Positions 34,891-45,414 of a stretch of DNA of 64,000 nucleotides are shown here, in pieces. The notes below the pieces were generated by a model, which was not told the origin of the DNA, searched no databases, and saw only the letters and a list, made by a program, of their open reading frames with translations. The first letter of the stretch is position 1, and the number at the start of each line of letters is the position of its first letter. Source of the DNA: Pararhizobium qamdonense. GTDB lineage: Bacteria > Pseudomonadota > Alphaproteobacteria > Rhizobiales > Rhizobiaceae. The stretch spans positions 386,501 through 450,500 of the forward strand of contig NZ_CP119566.1 in the NCBI RefSeq assembly GCF_029277445.1, read 5' to 3'. The translations under genes and the position numbers were made by a program.

Positions 34891-36319
34891 TGCGTGCCTT
34901 TCCGGTGTCTGCTGCGGTCCACCATGGTCGGGAATCAACCGGTTTTCCGTCTTTCCTGAATTCAATGTAAAGCGTCGGACGTTCGGTTTCCAGCGCCAAT
35001 GCAGTGGCGCTGGCCACTCTTTTGTTACCCATGGTCCCAAGCGGTTCACCGGCAACGACGAACTGGCCCTGCTGCACTGTCACGTCTTCCAAACCGGACA
35101 GAACGACGTGATAGCCGTCGCCGGGATTGAGAATGATCATCTGGCCATAGCTGCGGAACGTGCCGGCAAAAACGATCCAGCCATCCGACGGCGCCGTCAC
35201 CAAAGCCCCCGCATTGGTCTCAAGCATCATGCCCTGAAGGGAGTGCCCCGTGCCGTCGGCGTCGCCGAACGTGCGCAGGACAGATCCGGCAACCGGAAGT
35301 GCGAGTTTTTTCTGCAGGTCCGAAAACGCATATGCAGGCGCAATACGGTTTTTGTCGGGCGTCGTGCTGTTGGCCAGCGCGCGGGCCTCGTTGCGCTGGG
35401 CCTCCGACATCAGCCGGCGATTTTCCTCTTCGGCCCTGGCGGCCGCGGCCGCATCACGGGCAGATGTAATCTCGCTTTCGATCGAGCCGATCAGCCCTTC
35501 AAGGCTGGTTGCCTGCGCGGCAAGCTGCTCGGCCTTGCGGCGTTCTGAGGCAAGTTCGGTGGCGCTGCGCTGCTTCAGCTTCTGTTTTTCAACGATCAGC
35601 ATGTTCATGCGCCGCTCTTCCTCGAGCCGCGCCGTCATATCGTCGCCGAGAGCCTGCTTCTGGGTGACGATTTCCTTGCGGACGCCTGCAAGGGCTTTCA
35701 GGTCGGCCGCAAGGTTTTCCGTTTCGTGGCGGATGCCGGGAACGACCGCGCCAAGAAGGATGGCGCTTCGCACCGAGCCCAGCGCGTCTTCCGGGGTCAC
35801 CAGAAGAGCCGGCGGCGGGTTGCGGCCCATGCGCTGCAGCGCTGCCAGAACTTCAGCCAGCACCCCGCGCCGGGCGCGCAGGGAAGCGTGAACGGCGTCT
35901 TCCTTTGTCCGCAACGTGTTCAGCTTATCTTCGCCGTCGATGATCTGCTGTTCCAATGCCTTGCGCTTATCGGCCGATGCGACCAGCGCCGTGCGCAGCG
36001 ATTCACTGGTTTTTTCGAGCTCGGCGATCCCGGCCTGCAATTGCGCGGCGCGGTCATTGGAGAGCGTAATGGTCTTCGACAGGGCTTCCAGTTCGCTGCG
36101 GGTACTGTCGCGTTTCAAGGCGAGGTTTGCAGCGGGATCGGCTTGCGCCGGAACCTGTCCAGCGGTTTCCGGTGGGGTTTGACCGGGATTTTCCGGAGTT
36201 TGCGCCGGGGCACCCGTGGCGGCAAGCAGGAGAACGGTCATGAGCCCCACGCGAAAGCCAAGCCCTCCGGTCGATGCCGGCTGCTTTTCCCTTGCCTGCT
36301 TTGCCGCACCTGTCGTCAT
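34880..36319 (-). CDS. EnvC-like murein hydrolase activator (degenerate LytM)
   Basis: A 479-residue periplasmic protein. After an N-terminal hydrophobic stretch (about residues 20-40) and a Pro/Gln-rich linker comes a long coiled coil (about 65-290) and a C-terminal M23/LytM-type domain. The metal ligands of active M23 enzymes are not conserved: the usual HLHFE is TLYIEF and the HxxxD region reads GMMLETNAG. It should therefore activate amidases during cell division rather than cut peptidoglycan itself, like EnvC. Coupled to ctpA by overlap. Confidence 0.9.
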   Translation of the reverse strand: MTTGAAKQAREKQPASTGGLGFRVGLMTVLLLAATGAPAQTPENPGQTPPETAGQVPAQADPAANLALKRDSTRSELEALSKTITLSNDRAAQLQAGIAELEKTSESLRTALVASADKRKALEQQIIDGEDKLNTLRTKEDAVHASLRARRGVLAEVLAALQRMGRNPPPALLVTPEDALGSVRSAILLGAVVPGIRHETENLAADLKALAGVRKEIVTQKQALGDDMTARLEEERRMNMLIVEKQKLKQRSATELASERRKAEQLAAQATSLEGLIGSIESEITSARDAAAAARAEEENRRLMSEAQRNEARALANSTTPDKNRIAPAYAFSDLQKKLALPVAGSVLRTFGDADGTGHSLQGMMLETNAGALVTAPSDGWIVFAGTFRSYGQMIILNPGDGYHVVLSGLEDVTVQQGQFVVAGEPLGTMGNKRVASATALALETERPTLYIEFRKDGKPVDSRPWWTAADTGKARNDS

Positions 36320-36437
36320 TCCGCCATTCGCTGTCAGCCGTGTCTTTCAGCTGAAAACCCTACGCTGATTTGGGGATTTCAGCCAACAGCCATTCGTGGC
36401 AATTGCGGCATCCGGATGGCGGTGTAACGGCGATCAC

Positions 36438-36920
36438 TCAAACGCGATGATAGGGATGGCCCGAGAGGATGGTGACGGCCCGGTAGAGCTGTTCTGCGAC
36501 GAGGATTCGCACCAATTGATGCGGCCAGGTCATTTTACCAAGGCAGATGACGGCATCGGCCCTGGCGTGAAGGGCGGGATCGAGGCCGTCGGCGCCGCCG
36601 ATCGCGATCGTCAGGTCGCGTTTGCCGCTGTCGCGGAAGGTGCCGATCAGGGCGGCGAACCCTTCCGAATCGAGCGCCTTGCCGCGTTCGTCGAGGAGAA
36701 TGAGAAGACTGGCGTCCGGCAGGGATTTTTCAAGCAGGGCCGCTTCCTCGCGCTTGCGCGTGTCCGAACTTGAGCCGCGGCTTTCGGGCACTTCGGCAAT
36801 TCGCGAAAGTTCAAGGCCGATCGCAGGGCCGGCCTTGGCAAAACGGTCGAGATAACGGGCCGCAAGATCTTTTTCCGGACCAGCCTTGAGACGCCCGACG
36901 GCAAAAAGGCCAACCCGCAT
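36438..36920 (-). CDS. rlmH: 23S rRNA (pseudouridine1915-N3)-methyltransferase
   Basis: A 160-residue SPOUT-class methyltransferase, the usual length for RlmH. The trefoil-knot SAM site is formed by LLDERGKALDSEGFAALI, AIGGADGLDP and the C-terminal EQLYRAVTILSGHPYHR. It methylates pseudouridine 1915 in helix 69 of 70S ribosomes. It lies 221 bp downstream of rsfS, the common order in many bacteria. Confidence 0.96.
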   Translation of the reverse strand: MRVGLFAVGRLKAGPEKDLAARYLDRFAKAGPAIGLELSRIAEVPESRGSSSDTRKREEAALLEKSLPDASLLILLDERGKALDSEGFAALIGTFRDSGKRDLTIAIGGADGLDPALHARADAVICLGKMTWPHQLVRILVAEQLYRAVTILSGHPYHRV

Positions 36921-37141
36921 GTCAATTCCTTCATGTGTATAGTGCTGGTCGCGTTTCCTTCACGACCAGCCAAGGCGTCTGAGCGTCGTCAGCAAGCAAG
37001 CACATTCTTTTCCTGCCCAGCGGAGCGCTGGTGGCAACACTCAATCTGCGAATGGCCGCAATCAACCAACGTGACCTGCAGGCCATGCAGGATCCAAATG
37101 TATCACTCGCGCTCAAGCACCCGGAAAAGGTGCTTAAAGGC

Positions 37142-37588
37142 TCAGTGCAAAGTGCCGTCTTCCATGTCTGGCGCGGCCCACATCTTCTCGATGTTGTAGA
37201 ACTCGCGGATTTCCGGGCGGAAGACGTGAACGATAATGTCGCCGCCGTCGATCAGCACCCAGTCGCCGGTCTCCAGACCTTCAACGCGGGCATTACCCTG
37301 GCCACCGTCCTTAAGATCAGTGATCAGGTGATCGGCAATCGCCATGACATGCCTGCTCGAGCGCCCTGAGACCACGACCATGTAGTCTCCCAGCGCAGAT
37401 TTGCCGGCAATGTTGATGGTGACAATATCTTCTGCCTTCGAGTCCTCGAGACTGCCGAGAACCAGCTGAAGAGCACGGGCAGCGGCTTCGTCGCTGCGTT
37501 CCGGGCTTTGCGGGAAAATGCGAGTGACATTTCCCTTCGCGTGTACTGTTGTCAGAGGTTTTCCTTTCCAGGTGAACAGAACAGGCAT
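37142..37588 (-). CDS. rsfS: Ribosomal silencing factor
   Basis: A 148-residue protein. From about residue 24 it follows the RsfS/Iojap domain: RALQLVLGSLEDSKAEDIVTINIAGKSALGDYMVVVSGRSSRHVMAIADHL and the closing DWVLIDGGDIIVHVFRPEIREFYNIEKMW. It binds L14 and blocks subunit joining in poor nutrition. The start is uncertain: the ATG at 37588 has no ribosome-binding site, whereas a CTG at 37555 is preceded by GGAAAGGA and begins the more typical LTTVHAKGNV. nadD lies just upstream. Confidence 0.92.
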   Translation of the reverse strand: MPVLFTWKGKPLTTVHAKGNVTRIFPQSPERSDEAAARALQLVLGSLEDSKAEDIVTINIAGKSALGDYMVVVSGRSSRHVMAIADHLITDLKDGGQGNARVEGLETGDWVLIDGGDIIVHVFRPEIREFYNIEKMWAAPDMEDGTLH

Positions 37589-37694
37589 GTTGCGATTCGA
37601 ATGTCGGTCGAGCCGCACTCTAAATGTAGGCACCAATACCCCAAGGTTTCAAGACACGAGAAATAAATGACGGTTAATCATTGCTTATATACAC

Positions 37695-38312
37695 TCAAGA
37701 TTTCGCCCGCAGCGCCGTGGAGCTGAGCGGTGAGCGCGGTCCGTGGATGAACGTCCAGGCGGGTGCCTTGCGCCAGGCAAGGCTTGCGGCATGGGCTTCG
37801 TCCACGCGGGCGTAATCGAAGGTTTTCGCCATCTTCGAGGACAGATAGGACAGCGTGTCGCCGGGGCGGTCGATGACAGCGATGGGGAAGGTGCAGGCGA
37901 TCTTCTGCCAGTCCTGCCAGTGGTGAAAATTCTTCAGATTGTCGGCGCCCATGATCCAGACGAAACGGATGCCGCGATTTCGCTCCCGGATTTTTTCCAG
38001 CGTTCGGGCGGTGTAGCTCTGGCCGAGCGATTGCTCGAAGGCCGTCACCTTGATGCGCGGATCATGGGCGATTTTCTCGCTGAGCGCGATCCGTTCTGAA
38101 AGTGGCGCCAGATGATTGCGGCTCTTCAGCGGATTGCCTGGCGTGACCATCCACCAGAGCTGCTGAAGACCAAGCCGGCGCAGCGCGATATCGGCAACCA
38201 GCACATGGCCGTCATGCGGCGGATTGAACGAACCGCCGAACAATCCAACGGTCATGCCGGTCTCGACATGGGGCATTTTCAGGAAAAACGGATCGACATC
38301 GCCCGGCTTCAC
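37695..38312 (-). CDS. nadD: Nicotinate-nucleotide adenylyltransferase
   Basis: A 205-residue enzyme of NAD synthesis that adenylates nicotinate mononucleotide. VGLFGGSFNPPHDGH is the nucleotidyltransferase loop with the HxGH motif, and WIMGADNLKNFHHWQDW and the end SPLSSTALR (the S-S/T-x-x-R signature) complete the active site. The GTG at 38312, immediately after proA, was used; an ATG at 38276 (MPHVETG) also begins plausibly and would give about 193 residues. Part of obgE-proB-proA-nadD-rsfS. Confidence 0.94.
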   Translation of the reverse strand: MKPGDVDPFFLKMPHVETGMTVGLFGGSFNPPHDGHVLVADIALRRLGLQQLWWMVTPGNPLKSRNHLAPLSERIALSEKIAHDPRIKVTAFEQSLGQSYTARTLEKIRERNRGIRFVWIMGADNLKNFHHWQDWQKIACTFPIAVIDRPGDTLSYLSSKMAKTFDYARVDEAHAASLAWRKAPAWTFIHGPRSPLSSTALRAKS

Positions 38313-38313
38313 C

Positions 38314-39594
38314 TTACGGCCGGACCTGACCGGTGCCGCGCACCCTGTATTTGAACGAGGTCAACTGTTCGACGCCGACCGGTCCGCGCGCATGCATCTT
38401 GCCGGTGGCGATGCCAATCTCGCCGCCCATGCCGAATTCGCCGCCATCGGCAAACTGGGTCGAGGCATTGTGCAGGAGGATGGCCGAATCGACCTCCGCA
38501 AAGAAGCGTTCGACGACGGCCGGATCTTCGGCAATGACGGCTTCCGTATGGGCCGACGACCAGGACGAGATATGATCGATCGCGCCTTCGATACCATCGA
38601 CGAGCGTCACCGAAATGATCGCATCGAGATATTCCGTTGCCCAGTCTTCCTCGGTCGCTGCAATCAGTCCCGGTACAATCTCGCGGATTTCTTCGCTGGC
38701 GCGCACCTCGCAGCCGGCATCGCGAAGGGCAGCAATCAGCGGGACGACGAATTTATCCTTGGCCTTACTGTCGATCAGCAGCGTTTCGGCCGAGCCGCAA
38801 ATGCCGGTGCGGCGCATCTTGGCGTTGACAACGATCTTTTTCGCCATCTCCAGATCAGCGGAAGCATCGACATAGACGTGGCAAAGGCCTTCCAGATGGG
38901 CAAAGACCGGGACGCGGGCTTCGTTCTGGACGCGGGCGACAAGGCTTTTGCCGCCGCGCGGGACGATGACGTCGATCGAGCCGCCAAGACCGGTCAGCAT
39001 GGCGCCGACGGCCGAACGATCGGAAACCGGGACCATCTGGATCGCATGCACTGGAAGTCCGGCATCTTTCAGTCCCTGCACCATGCAGGCATGGATAGCC
39101 TGCGATGAATGAAGGCTGTCTGAGCCGCCGCGCAGGATCACGGTATTACCGGCCTTGAGGCACAGCGCGCCGGCGTCGGCCGTGACGTTCGGACGGCTTT
39201 CATAGATGACGCCGATAACGCCGAGCGGCGTGCGCACGCGCTCGATATGCAGGCCGTTCGGACGATCCCACTCGGCAAGAATATCGCCGACGGGATCGGG
39301 CAGTTCGGCGATTGCCCGGATGGCATTGGCCATATCGAGGACGCGGGTTTCCGACAGGGTCAGCCGGTCGAGAAAGGATGCGGCGACGCCGGTTTCGCGG
39401 GCGTTTTCCAGGTCAAGCGCATTGGCGGCGAGAATGTCGTCCTTGTGGGCGACGATATGGCTGGCCATGCTGATGAGGGCTGCGTGTTTTCGTTCGGCCG
39501 ACGCCGTGGCAAGCGGCCGGCTGGCGGCACGGGCCTGACGGCCGATCACGGCCATCAATTCCTGAACTTCCTTTTTTCGTGCATCGTCAAGCAT
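38314..39594 (-). CDS. proA: Gamma-glutamyl phosphate reductase
   Basis: A 426-residue NADPH-dependent reductase, the second step of proline synthesis from glutamate. It has the aldehyde-dehydrogenase fold with [29 protein letters not shown] and the catalytic-cysteine segment [16 protein letters not shown] (C about residue 270). The length is normal. It overlaps the end of proB by 8 bp and is followed 1 bp later by nadD, so the proB-proA-nadD genes are tightly coupled. Confidence 0.97.
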   Translation of the reverse strand: MLDDARKKEVQELMAVIGRQARAASRPLATASAERKHAALISMASHIVAHKDDILAANALDLENARETGVAASFLDRLTLSETRVLDMANAIRAIAELPDPVGDILAEWDRPNGLHIERVRTPLGVIGVIYESRPNVTADAGALCLKAGNTVILRGGSDSLHSSQAIHACMVQGLKDAGLPVHAIQMVPVSDRSAVGAMLTGLGGSIDVIVPRGGKSLVARVQNEARVPVFAHLEGLCHVYVDASADLEMAKKIVVNAKMRRTGICGSAETLLIDSKAKDKFVVPLIAALRDAGCEVRASEEIREIVPGLIAATEEDWATEYLDAIISVTLVDGIEGAIDHISSWSSAHTEAVIAEDPAVVERFFAEVDSAILLHNASTQFADGGEFGMGGEIGIATGKMHARGPVGVEQLTSFKYRVRGTGQVRP

Positions 39595-40756
39595 GAGCGT
39601 CGCTCCTCACTGCATCCGTCTCCCGCTTCGCAGATACGGTCATCACCATATCGTCGCGATGCACCATCGCGGCGCGTCCCGCATATCCCAGGATAACGGC
39701 AATATCCGCCGATTTCTTGCCCGCAATCTGGCGGGCTTCATCGGCATCGTAACCGGCCAGCCCCCTGGCAATCTCGCGGCCTTCCGCCCCGATAATGGCG
39801 ATCGTATCACCGCGGCTGAACGATCCCGTCACCTGGCGGACACCGGCCGGAAGCAGGCTCTTGCCGGATCGGAGCGCCGTTTCGGCGCCGGCGTCGATGG
39901 CAAGGCTGCCTGCCGGCAGCAACTGTCCGGCTATCCAGGTCTTGCGTGCCGTCACCGGCGAACCCGACGGTGCAAACCAGGAGGAGCGGGCGCCCTCGCC
40001 GATCGCCGACAGCGGATGATCAACCTTGCCGGACGCAATGATCATGGCGCAGCCGGCACCCGTGGCGATCTTGCCGGCATCGATCTTGGTGCGCATGCCG
40101 CCGCGTGACAGTTCGGAGGCGGCCCCGCCTGCCATTGCTTCGATATCGGGCGTGATTTCCGCGATGGTCTCAAGGAATTGCGCATTGGGATCGAGATGCG
40201 GCGGGGCGGTGTAGAGCCCATCGATATCGGACAGAAGCACCAGCAGATCGGCGCCGGTCATGGTGGCGACGCGGGCGGCCAGGCGATCATTGTCGCCGTA
40301 GCGGATTTCGGTCGTGGCGACCGTATCGTTCTCGTTGATGATCGGCACGGCACGCATCTTCAGGAGCTGGCTGATCGTGGCGCGGGCATTGAGATAACGC
40401 CGCCGCTCCTCGGTATCGCCCAGCGTCAAGAGAATCTGGCCGGCAACGATCTCGTCCGCCGACAGGCTTTCGGACCAGGCGCGGGCAAGCGCGATCTGGC
40501 CGACGGCCGCTGCCGCCTGGCTTTCCTCAAGTTTAAGCGCGCCGGGGGCAAGATCGAGCACCGAACGCCCCAGCGCAATGGCGCCGGAGGAGACGACGAG
40601 GACCTCGACGCCCTTGGACCTCAAGGCCGCAATATCGGCGCACATGGCATTCAGCCATTGCTTCTTCAGTCCCGTCTTGCGATCCACAAGCAGGGCCGAG
40701 CCGATCTTGATCACAATCCGGCGGTATTTTTCCAGCGGTTTGCGTTGCGGCGTCAT
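39587..40756 (-). CDS. proB: Glutamate 5-kinase
   Basis: A 389-residue kinase, first step of proline synthesis. The amino-acid-kinase domain ([57 protein letters not shown]) fills about residues 1-255 and a C-terminal PUA domain follows ([34 protein letters not shown]). The ATG at 40756 begins [17 protein letters not shown]; 12 further codons upstream overlap obgE and are not conserved. The start follows the obgE stop by 1 bp. Confidence 0.97.
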   Translation of the reverse strand: MTPQRKPLEKYRRIVIKIGSALLVDRKTGLKKQWLNAMCADIAALRSKGVEVLVVSSGAIALGRSVLDLAPGALKLEESQAAAAVGQIALARAWSESLSADEIVAGQILLTLGDTEERRRYLNARATISQLLKMRAVPIINENDTVATTEIRYGDNDRLAARVATMTGADLLVLLSDIDGLYTAPPHLDPNAQFLETIAEITPDIEAMAGGAASELSRGGMRTKIDAGKIATGAGCAMIIASGKVDHPLSAIGEGARSSWFAPSGSPVTARKTWIAGQLLPAGSLAIDAGAETALRSGKSLLPAGVRQVTGSFSRGDTIAIIGAEGREIARGLAGYDADEARQIAGKKSADIAVILGYAGRAAMVHRDDMVMTVSAKRETDAVRSDAHA

Positions 40757-40757
40757 G

Positions 40758-42711
<1,954 letters not shown>

Positions 42712-42718
42712 TGCCAAC

Positions 42719-42756
42719 AAAAAAGGCCCGCAGCTTGTCGCTGCGGGCCTCTTTGT
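42719..42756. terminator. Bidirectional intrinsic terminator
   Basis: GGCCCGCAG-CTTGTCG-CTGCGGGCC is a perfect 9-bp stem flanked by AAAAAA on the left and TCTTTGTT on the right, placed between convergent genes. Confidence 0.85.
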
Positions 42757-42759
42757 TCG

Positions 42760-43341
42760 TTAGGGTGTGCGCAGGGCGCCTGCCGTGATCATGGTCTCGA
42801 TATGGCTGACCATGCCGTTGCGGGCCAGTGCATAGATCTGGCTGCAGCCGGTGATCTCGAAGCCGAGCTTCTTCTGCAGCTTCAGCGATCCCGCATTGTC
42901 GGCAAAGACGCCGGAATGCAGGGTGGTTGCCGGCATGCGGCGGAAGAACCGCTCTATCGCGGCATGCACCGCTTCGCTGGCATAACCGCGGTTCCAGTAG
43001 TAGCGGTTCAGCCAGTAGCCAAGATGCCACTGGCCATGCCGCAACTCGATGCCGACGCTGCCAATGTGGACGTCGTCGCCGGTGGTGATCGCCAGCGTCC
43101 AGCCGGCAATCAGCCCCGAACTTTGGCTGACCAGCCAGTCAAGCGCATCCTGCCGGTGGTAGGGGACCGGAACCCGCGCCAGCATGCGCGACACCTGGTA
43201 ATCGGCAAGCGATTGTGCCACCGCATCGGTATCGGACAGCTTGTGCGGACGCAAAACCAGCCTGGCGGTTTCGATGACGGGGCACGCACCGGGATCGGGA
43301 CGCATGGCGGTTTTTGGCCGTTCCTTCAGATGAGCGGTCAT
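42760..43341 (-). CDS. GNAT-family N-acetyltransferase (RimJ/RimL type)
   Basis: A 193-residue acetyltransferase of the RimJ-like branch. ETARLVLRPHKLSDTDAVAQSLADYQVSRMLARVPVPY is the typical start, and HLGYWLNRYYWNRGYASEAVHAAIERFF holds the acetyl-CoA pyrophosphate loop; VFADNAGSLKLQKKLGFEITG is the later core. The target (ribosomal protein N-terminus, amino acid or antibiotic-like compound) cannot be told. Its ATG at 43341 overlaps the stop of the next upstream gene by 4 bp. It is a paralogue of that gene. Confidence 0.85.
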   Translation of the reverse strand: MTAHLKERPKTAMRPDPGACPVIETARLVLRPHKLSDTDAVAQSLADYQVSRMLARVPVPYHRQDALDWLVSQSSGLIAGWTLAITTGDDVHIGSVGIELRHGQWHLGYWLNRYYWNRGYASEAVHAAIERFFRRMPATTLHSGVFADNAGSLKLQKKLGFEITGCSQIYALARNGMVSHIETMITAGALRTP

Positions 43342-43994
43342 CGCAGACCTCCCCAGCTGCGCAACGACATCCAGGTCTTGCGGTCGAGCCTGTACCATTC
43401 GACCGACATCATGCCGCCGAGCGCCTGGCTGTCGACCATGCCGCTTCCCTGGAACTGGAAGCCGCATTTCTGGATGACCCGCCGCGAGGCGACGTTCATG
43501 ACCCGGCAGCGCGCATCGATCTGGTCGATATCGCGGGTGCGGAAAGCCATGTCTGTCAGCGCCTGTGCCGCCTCGGTGGCATAGCCCTTGTTCCAGTGCG
43601 GTTCGCCCAGCCAATAGCCGAGCTCCGCCGTCTTGCCGTCGGGGTGCGGCTCGATACCGCAGCAACCGAGAAATGCGCCATTATCCGCTTTGGTAATCGC
43701 ATAGACGCACTTGCCAATCGTGCCCGTCTTCGTACGGCGTACGAAATCCGCGGCATCGGCCACCGTGTATGGGTGCGGCATGCGCGAAACCATGGTGGCG
43801 ATATTGACGTTGTTGGCAAGATGGGCAAGGGCGTCGATATCGTCTTCGTGGGGGGCGCGCAAAACGAGCCTGGGCGATAACAATATCGGGCAATCGGTCC
43901 TTGACCGTTGGGGCCGCAGCCGCTCCTGAGAAGATTCCAGGGAATCTTCCCGGGGAGACCGTGATTGGCTCTCCCTCAACAATTCGCTTTGCAT
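43338..43994 (-). CDS. GNAT-family N-acetyltransferase, paralogue of the next gene
   Basis: A 218-residue acetyltransferase. After a 40-residue charged N-terminal extension rich in Ser and Arg, the core starts LLSPRLVLRAPHEDDIDALAHLANNVNIATMVSRMPHPYTVAD; ELGYWLGEPHWNKGYATEAAQALTDMAF contains the CoA loop and VMNVASRRVIQKCGFQFQG the late motif. The parallel layout with the downstream gene points to tandem duplication. GGAGG lies 7 bp before the ATG at 43994. The preceding hairpin separates it from rpmA. Confidence 0.85.
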   Translation of the reverse strand: MQSELLRESQSRSPREDSLESSQERLRPQRSRTDCPILLSPRLVLRAPHEDDIDALAHLANNVNIATMVSRMPHPYTVADAADFVRRTKTGTIGKCVYAITKADNGAFLGCCGIEPHPDGKTAELGYWLGEPHWNKGYATEAAQALTDMAFRTRDIDQIDARCRVMNVASRRVIQKCGFQFQGSGMVDSQALGGMMSVEWYRLDRKTWMSLRSWGGLR

Positions 43995-44015
43995 GTTCAG
44001 TCCTCCAAGACGTGA

Positions 44016-44052
44016 AAAAGGGGAGATCGGGCATTGCCCCATCTCCCCTTTT
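44016..44052 (-). terminator. Intrinsic terminator of rplU-rpmA
   Basis: AAAAGGGGAGAT and ATCTCCCCTTTT form a perfect 12-bp inverted repeat, with an inner GGGC-ATT-GCCC extending the stem. Read on the minus strand it ends in a run of T, 70 bp past the rpmA stop. Confidence 0.85.
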
Positions 44053-44121
44053 GATCTTGGCCTGAACGGTAAGCGTCAGCCGGGTCGATGAGACGCCGGC
44101 TGTTTTAAGAGCGCTACCGGC

Positions 44122-44391
44122 TTATTCCGCTGCTTCGGCTTTCGGCATGACAGACACGTACACGCGGCCATTGGCCTTCGTACGGAAGTTTACGTTACCG
44201 GCCGTCAGTGCAAAAATGGTGTGGTCCTTGCCGAGGCCGACATTGGCGCCCGGATGCCACTGGGTTCCGCGCTGGCGCAGAATGATGTTGCCCGGAATGA
44301 CGACTTCGCCACCGAACTTCTTCACGCCGAGGCGCTTGGACTGTGAATCGCGACCGTTGCGCGAGGAACCGCCAGCTTTTTTATGTGCCAT
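44122..44391 (-). CDS. rpmA: 50S ribosomal protein L27
   Basis: An 89-residue ribosomal protein. [28 protein letters not shown] and the [30 protein letters not shown] core are almost invariant in bacteria. Its flexible N-terminus reaches towards the peptidyl-transferase centre. It follows rplU by 32 bp and is co-transcribed with it; a strong terminator lies beyond the stop. Confidence 0.98.
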   Translation of the reverse strand: MAHKKAGGSSRNGRDSQSKRLGVKKFGGEVVIPGNIILRQRGTQWHPGANVGLGKDHTIFALTAGNVNFRTKANGRVYVSVMPKAEAAE

Positions 44392-44423
44392 GGGTGTTCT
44401 CCTTTAAACCTTGGATCCGTGTC

Positions 44424-44801
44424 TCAGTTTGCGGCTTCAGCGGCAGCGTCGTCGGACTTCTTGGAAGCCTTCTTCGCCTTCGCGCCGGCAGCACCAGCGA
44501 TGTCCAGAATGCGGACAGTCGTATTGTGCTGGCGGTGACCGCGGGTACGCTTCGAGTTCTGGCGGCGGCGCTTCTTGAAGGCGATGACCTTCTTGGCGCG
44601 GCCGTGTTCCACAACTTCGGCGCTGACAACGGCACCTTCAACAAACGGAGCACCGATGGTTGCATCGGCGCCGACGCCGACCATCAGGATCTCGGTGAAT
44701 TCGATCTTGTCGCCTGCGGCGCCTTCCAATTTTTCAATCGTCAGAACGTCGTTGGCTGCCACGCGGTACTGTTTACCGCCGGTCTTGATGACTGCGAACA
44801 T
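44424..44801 (-). CDS. rplU: 50S ribosomal protein L21
   Basis: A 125-residue L21, about 20 residues longer than E. coli L21 because of a lysine/alanine-rich C-terminal tail ([17 protein letters not shown]) that is common in alphaproteobacteria. [14 protein letters not shown] at the start and [21 protein letters not shown] are the conserved blocks. L21 binds 23S rRNA during early 50S assembly. First gene of the rplU-rpmA operon, with a long upstream region (to 45089) that must carry the promoter. Confidence 0.97.
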   Translation of the reverse strand: MFAVIKTGGKQYRVAANDVLTIEKLEGAAGDKIEFTEILMVGVGADATIGAPFVEGAVVSAEVVEHGRAKKVIAFKKRRRQNSKRTRGHRQHNTTVRILDIAGAAGAKAKKASKKSDDAAAEAAN

Positions 44802-45089
44802 TTTTTATCCTTTCATGTTCGTTCCGGCTCTCCGCCAAAGCGGGGCCGTCTTTTTCTTCAGTCGGACGATGACAAGGCCTTGTCGGCATTGCCGGTGAAA
44901 CGGGCAAATAGAAACCCGGCGCGGTGCGGGCATGCCACACCACTTCGAGTTCGCGAATTACGTGAAGCCGGTAAAACTGTCAAGGTGAAAGACGCCGATA
45001 AGCTTGATTTTCCTTGATCCGCCCTCTTGTCATTGCCGAAAACTGCCGCTATGAACCGCCTCGCGCTGATGGCGCCGACCAGCATATCC

Positions 45090-45179
45090 GGAGAGGTGGC
45101 AGAGTGGTCGAACGCACCGCACTCGAAATGCGGCATACCTGCAAGGGTATCGTGGGTTCAAATCCCACCCTCTCCGCCA
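45090..45179 (+). tRNA. tRNA-Ser (anticodon CGA)
   Basis: A 90-nt tRNA. The acceptor stem GGAGAGG pairs with CCTCTCC, followed by discriminator G and an encoded CCA. The anticodon stem CCGCA/TGCGG encloses CTCGAAA, giving anticodon CGA (codon UCG). The T loop region GTGGG-TTCAAAT-CCCAC is regular. A long variable arm (class II), as expected for serine tRNA, lies between. Confidence 0.96.
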
Positions 45180-45414
45180 TTTTCTCATGACATGATCATG
45201 CTCTTTCCGAATGCCATACGGTGCATTCGAATGCTAGAAAGGATAATTCCCTAGGCCGCCGCCACCTGCGGAAGCGCCGCAACCCCGCCCACTGCGCAAA
45301 TTCCCCTTCCCACGCTCTATTTTTCTCCCAAGCTTGCCACATATGGCAGTTTATACCCCGACGAATGCGGGCGGGCGTGGGAGAAATCGGGAAGCGTTTC
45401 AAGGGAGAATTATC
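45180..45414. promoter_or_regulatory. Intergenic region upstream of the osmoprotectant transporter
   Basis: About 235 bp without a gene. It contains GAATGC-N8-GCATTC-GAATGC at 45209-45234, a tight combination of inverted and direct copies of a 6-mer that could be an operator, as well as ATG/CAT-rich small palindromes near 45187. No promoter elements were assigned with certainty. Confidence 0.4.

Noticed and set aside
45090..45179. tRNA-Ser as an integration site for a genomic island
   Set aside because: No integrase, no repeat of the tRNA 3' end and no phage or plasmid gene were found downstream; the osmoprotectant operon looks native.
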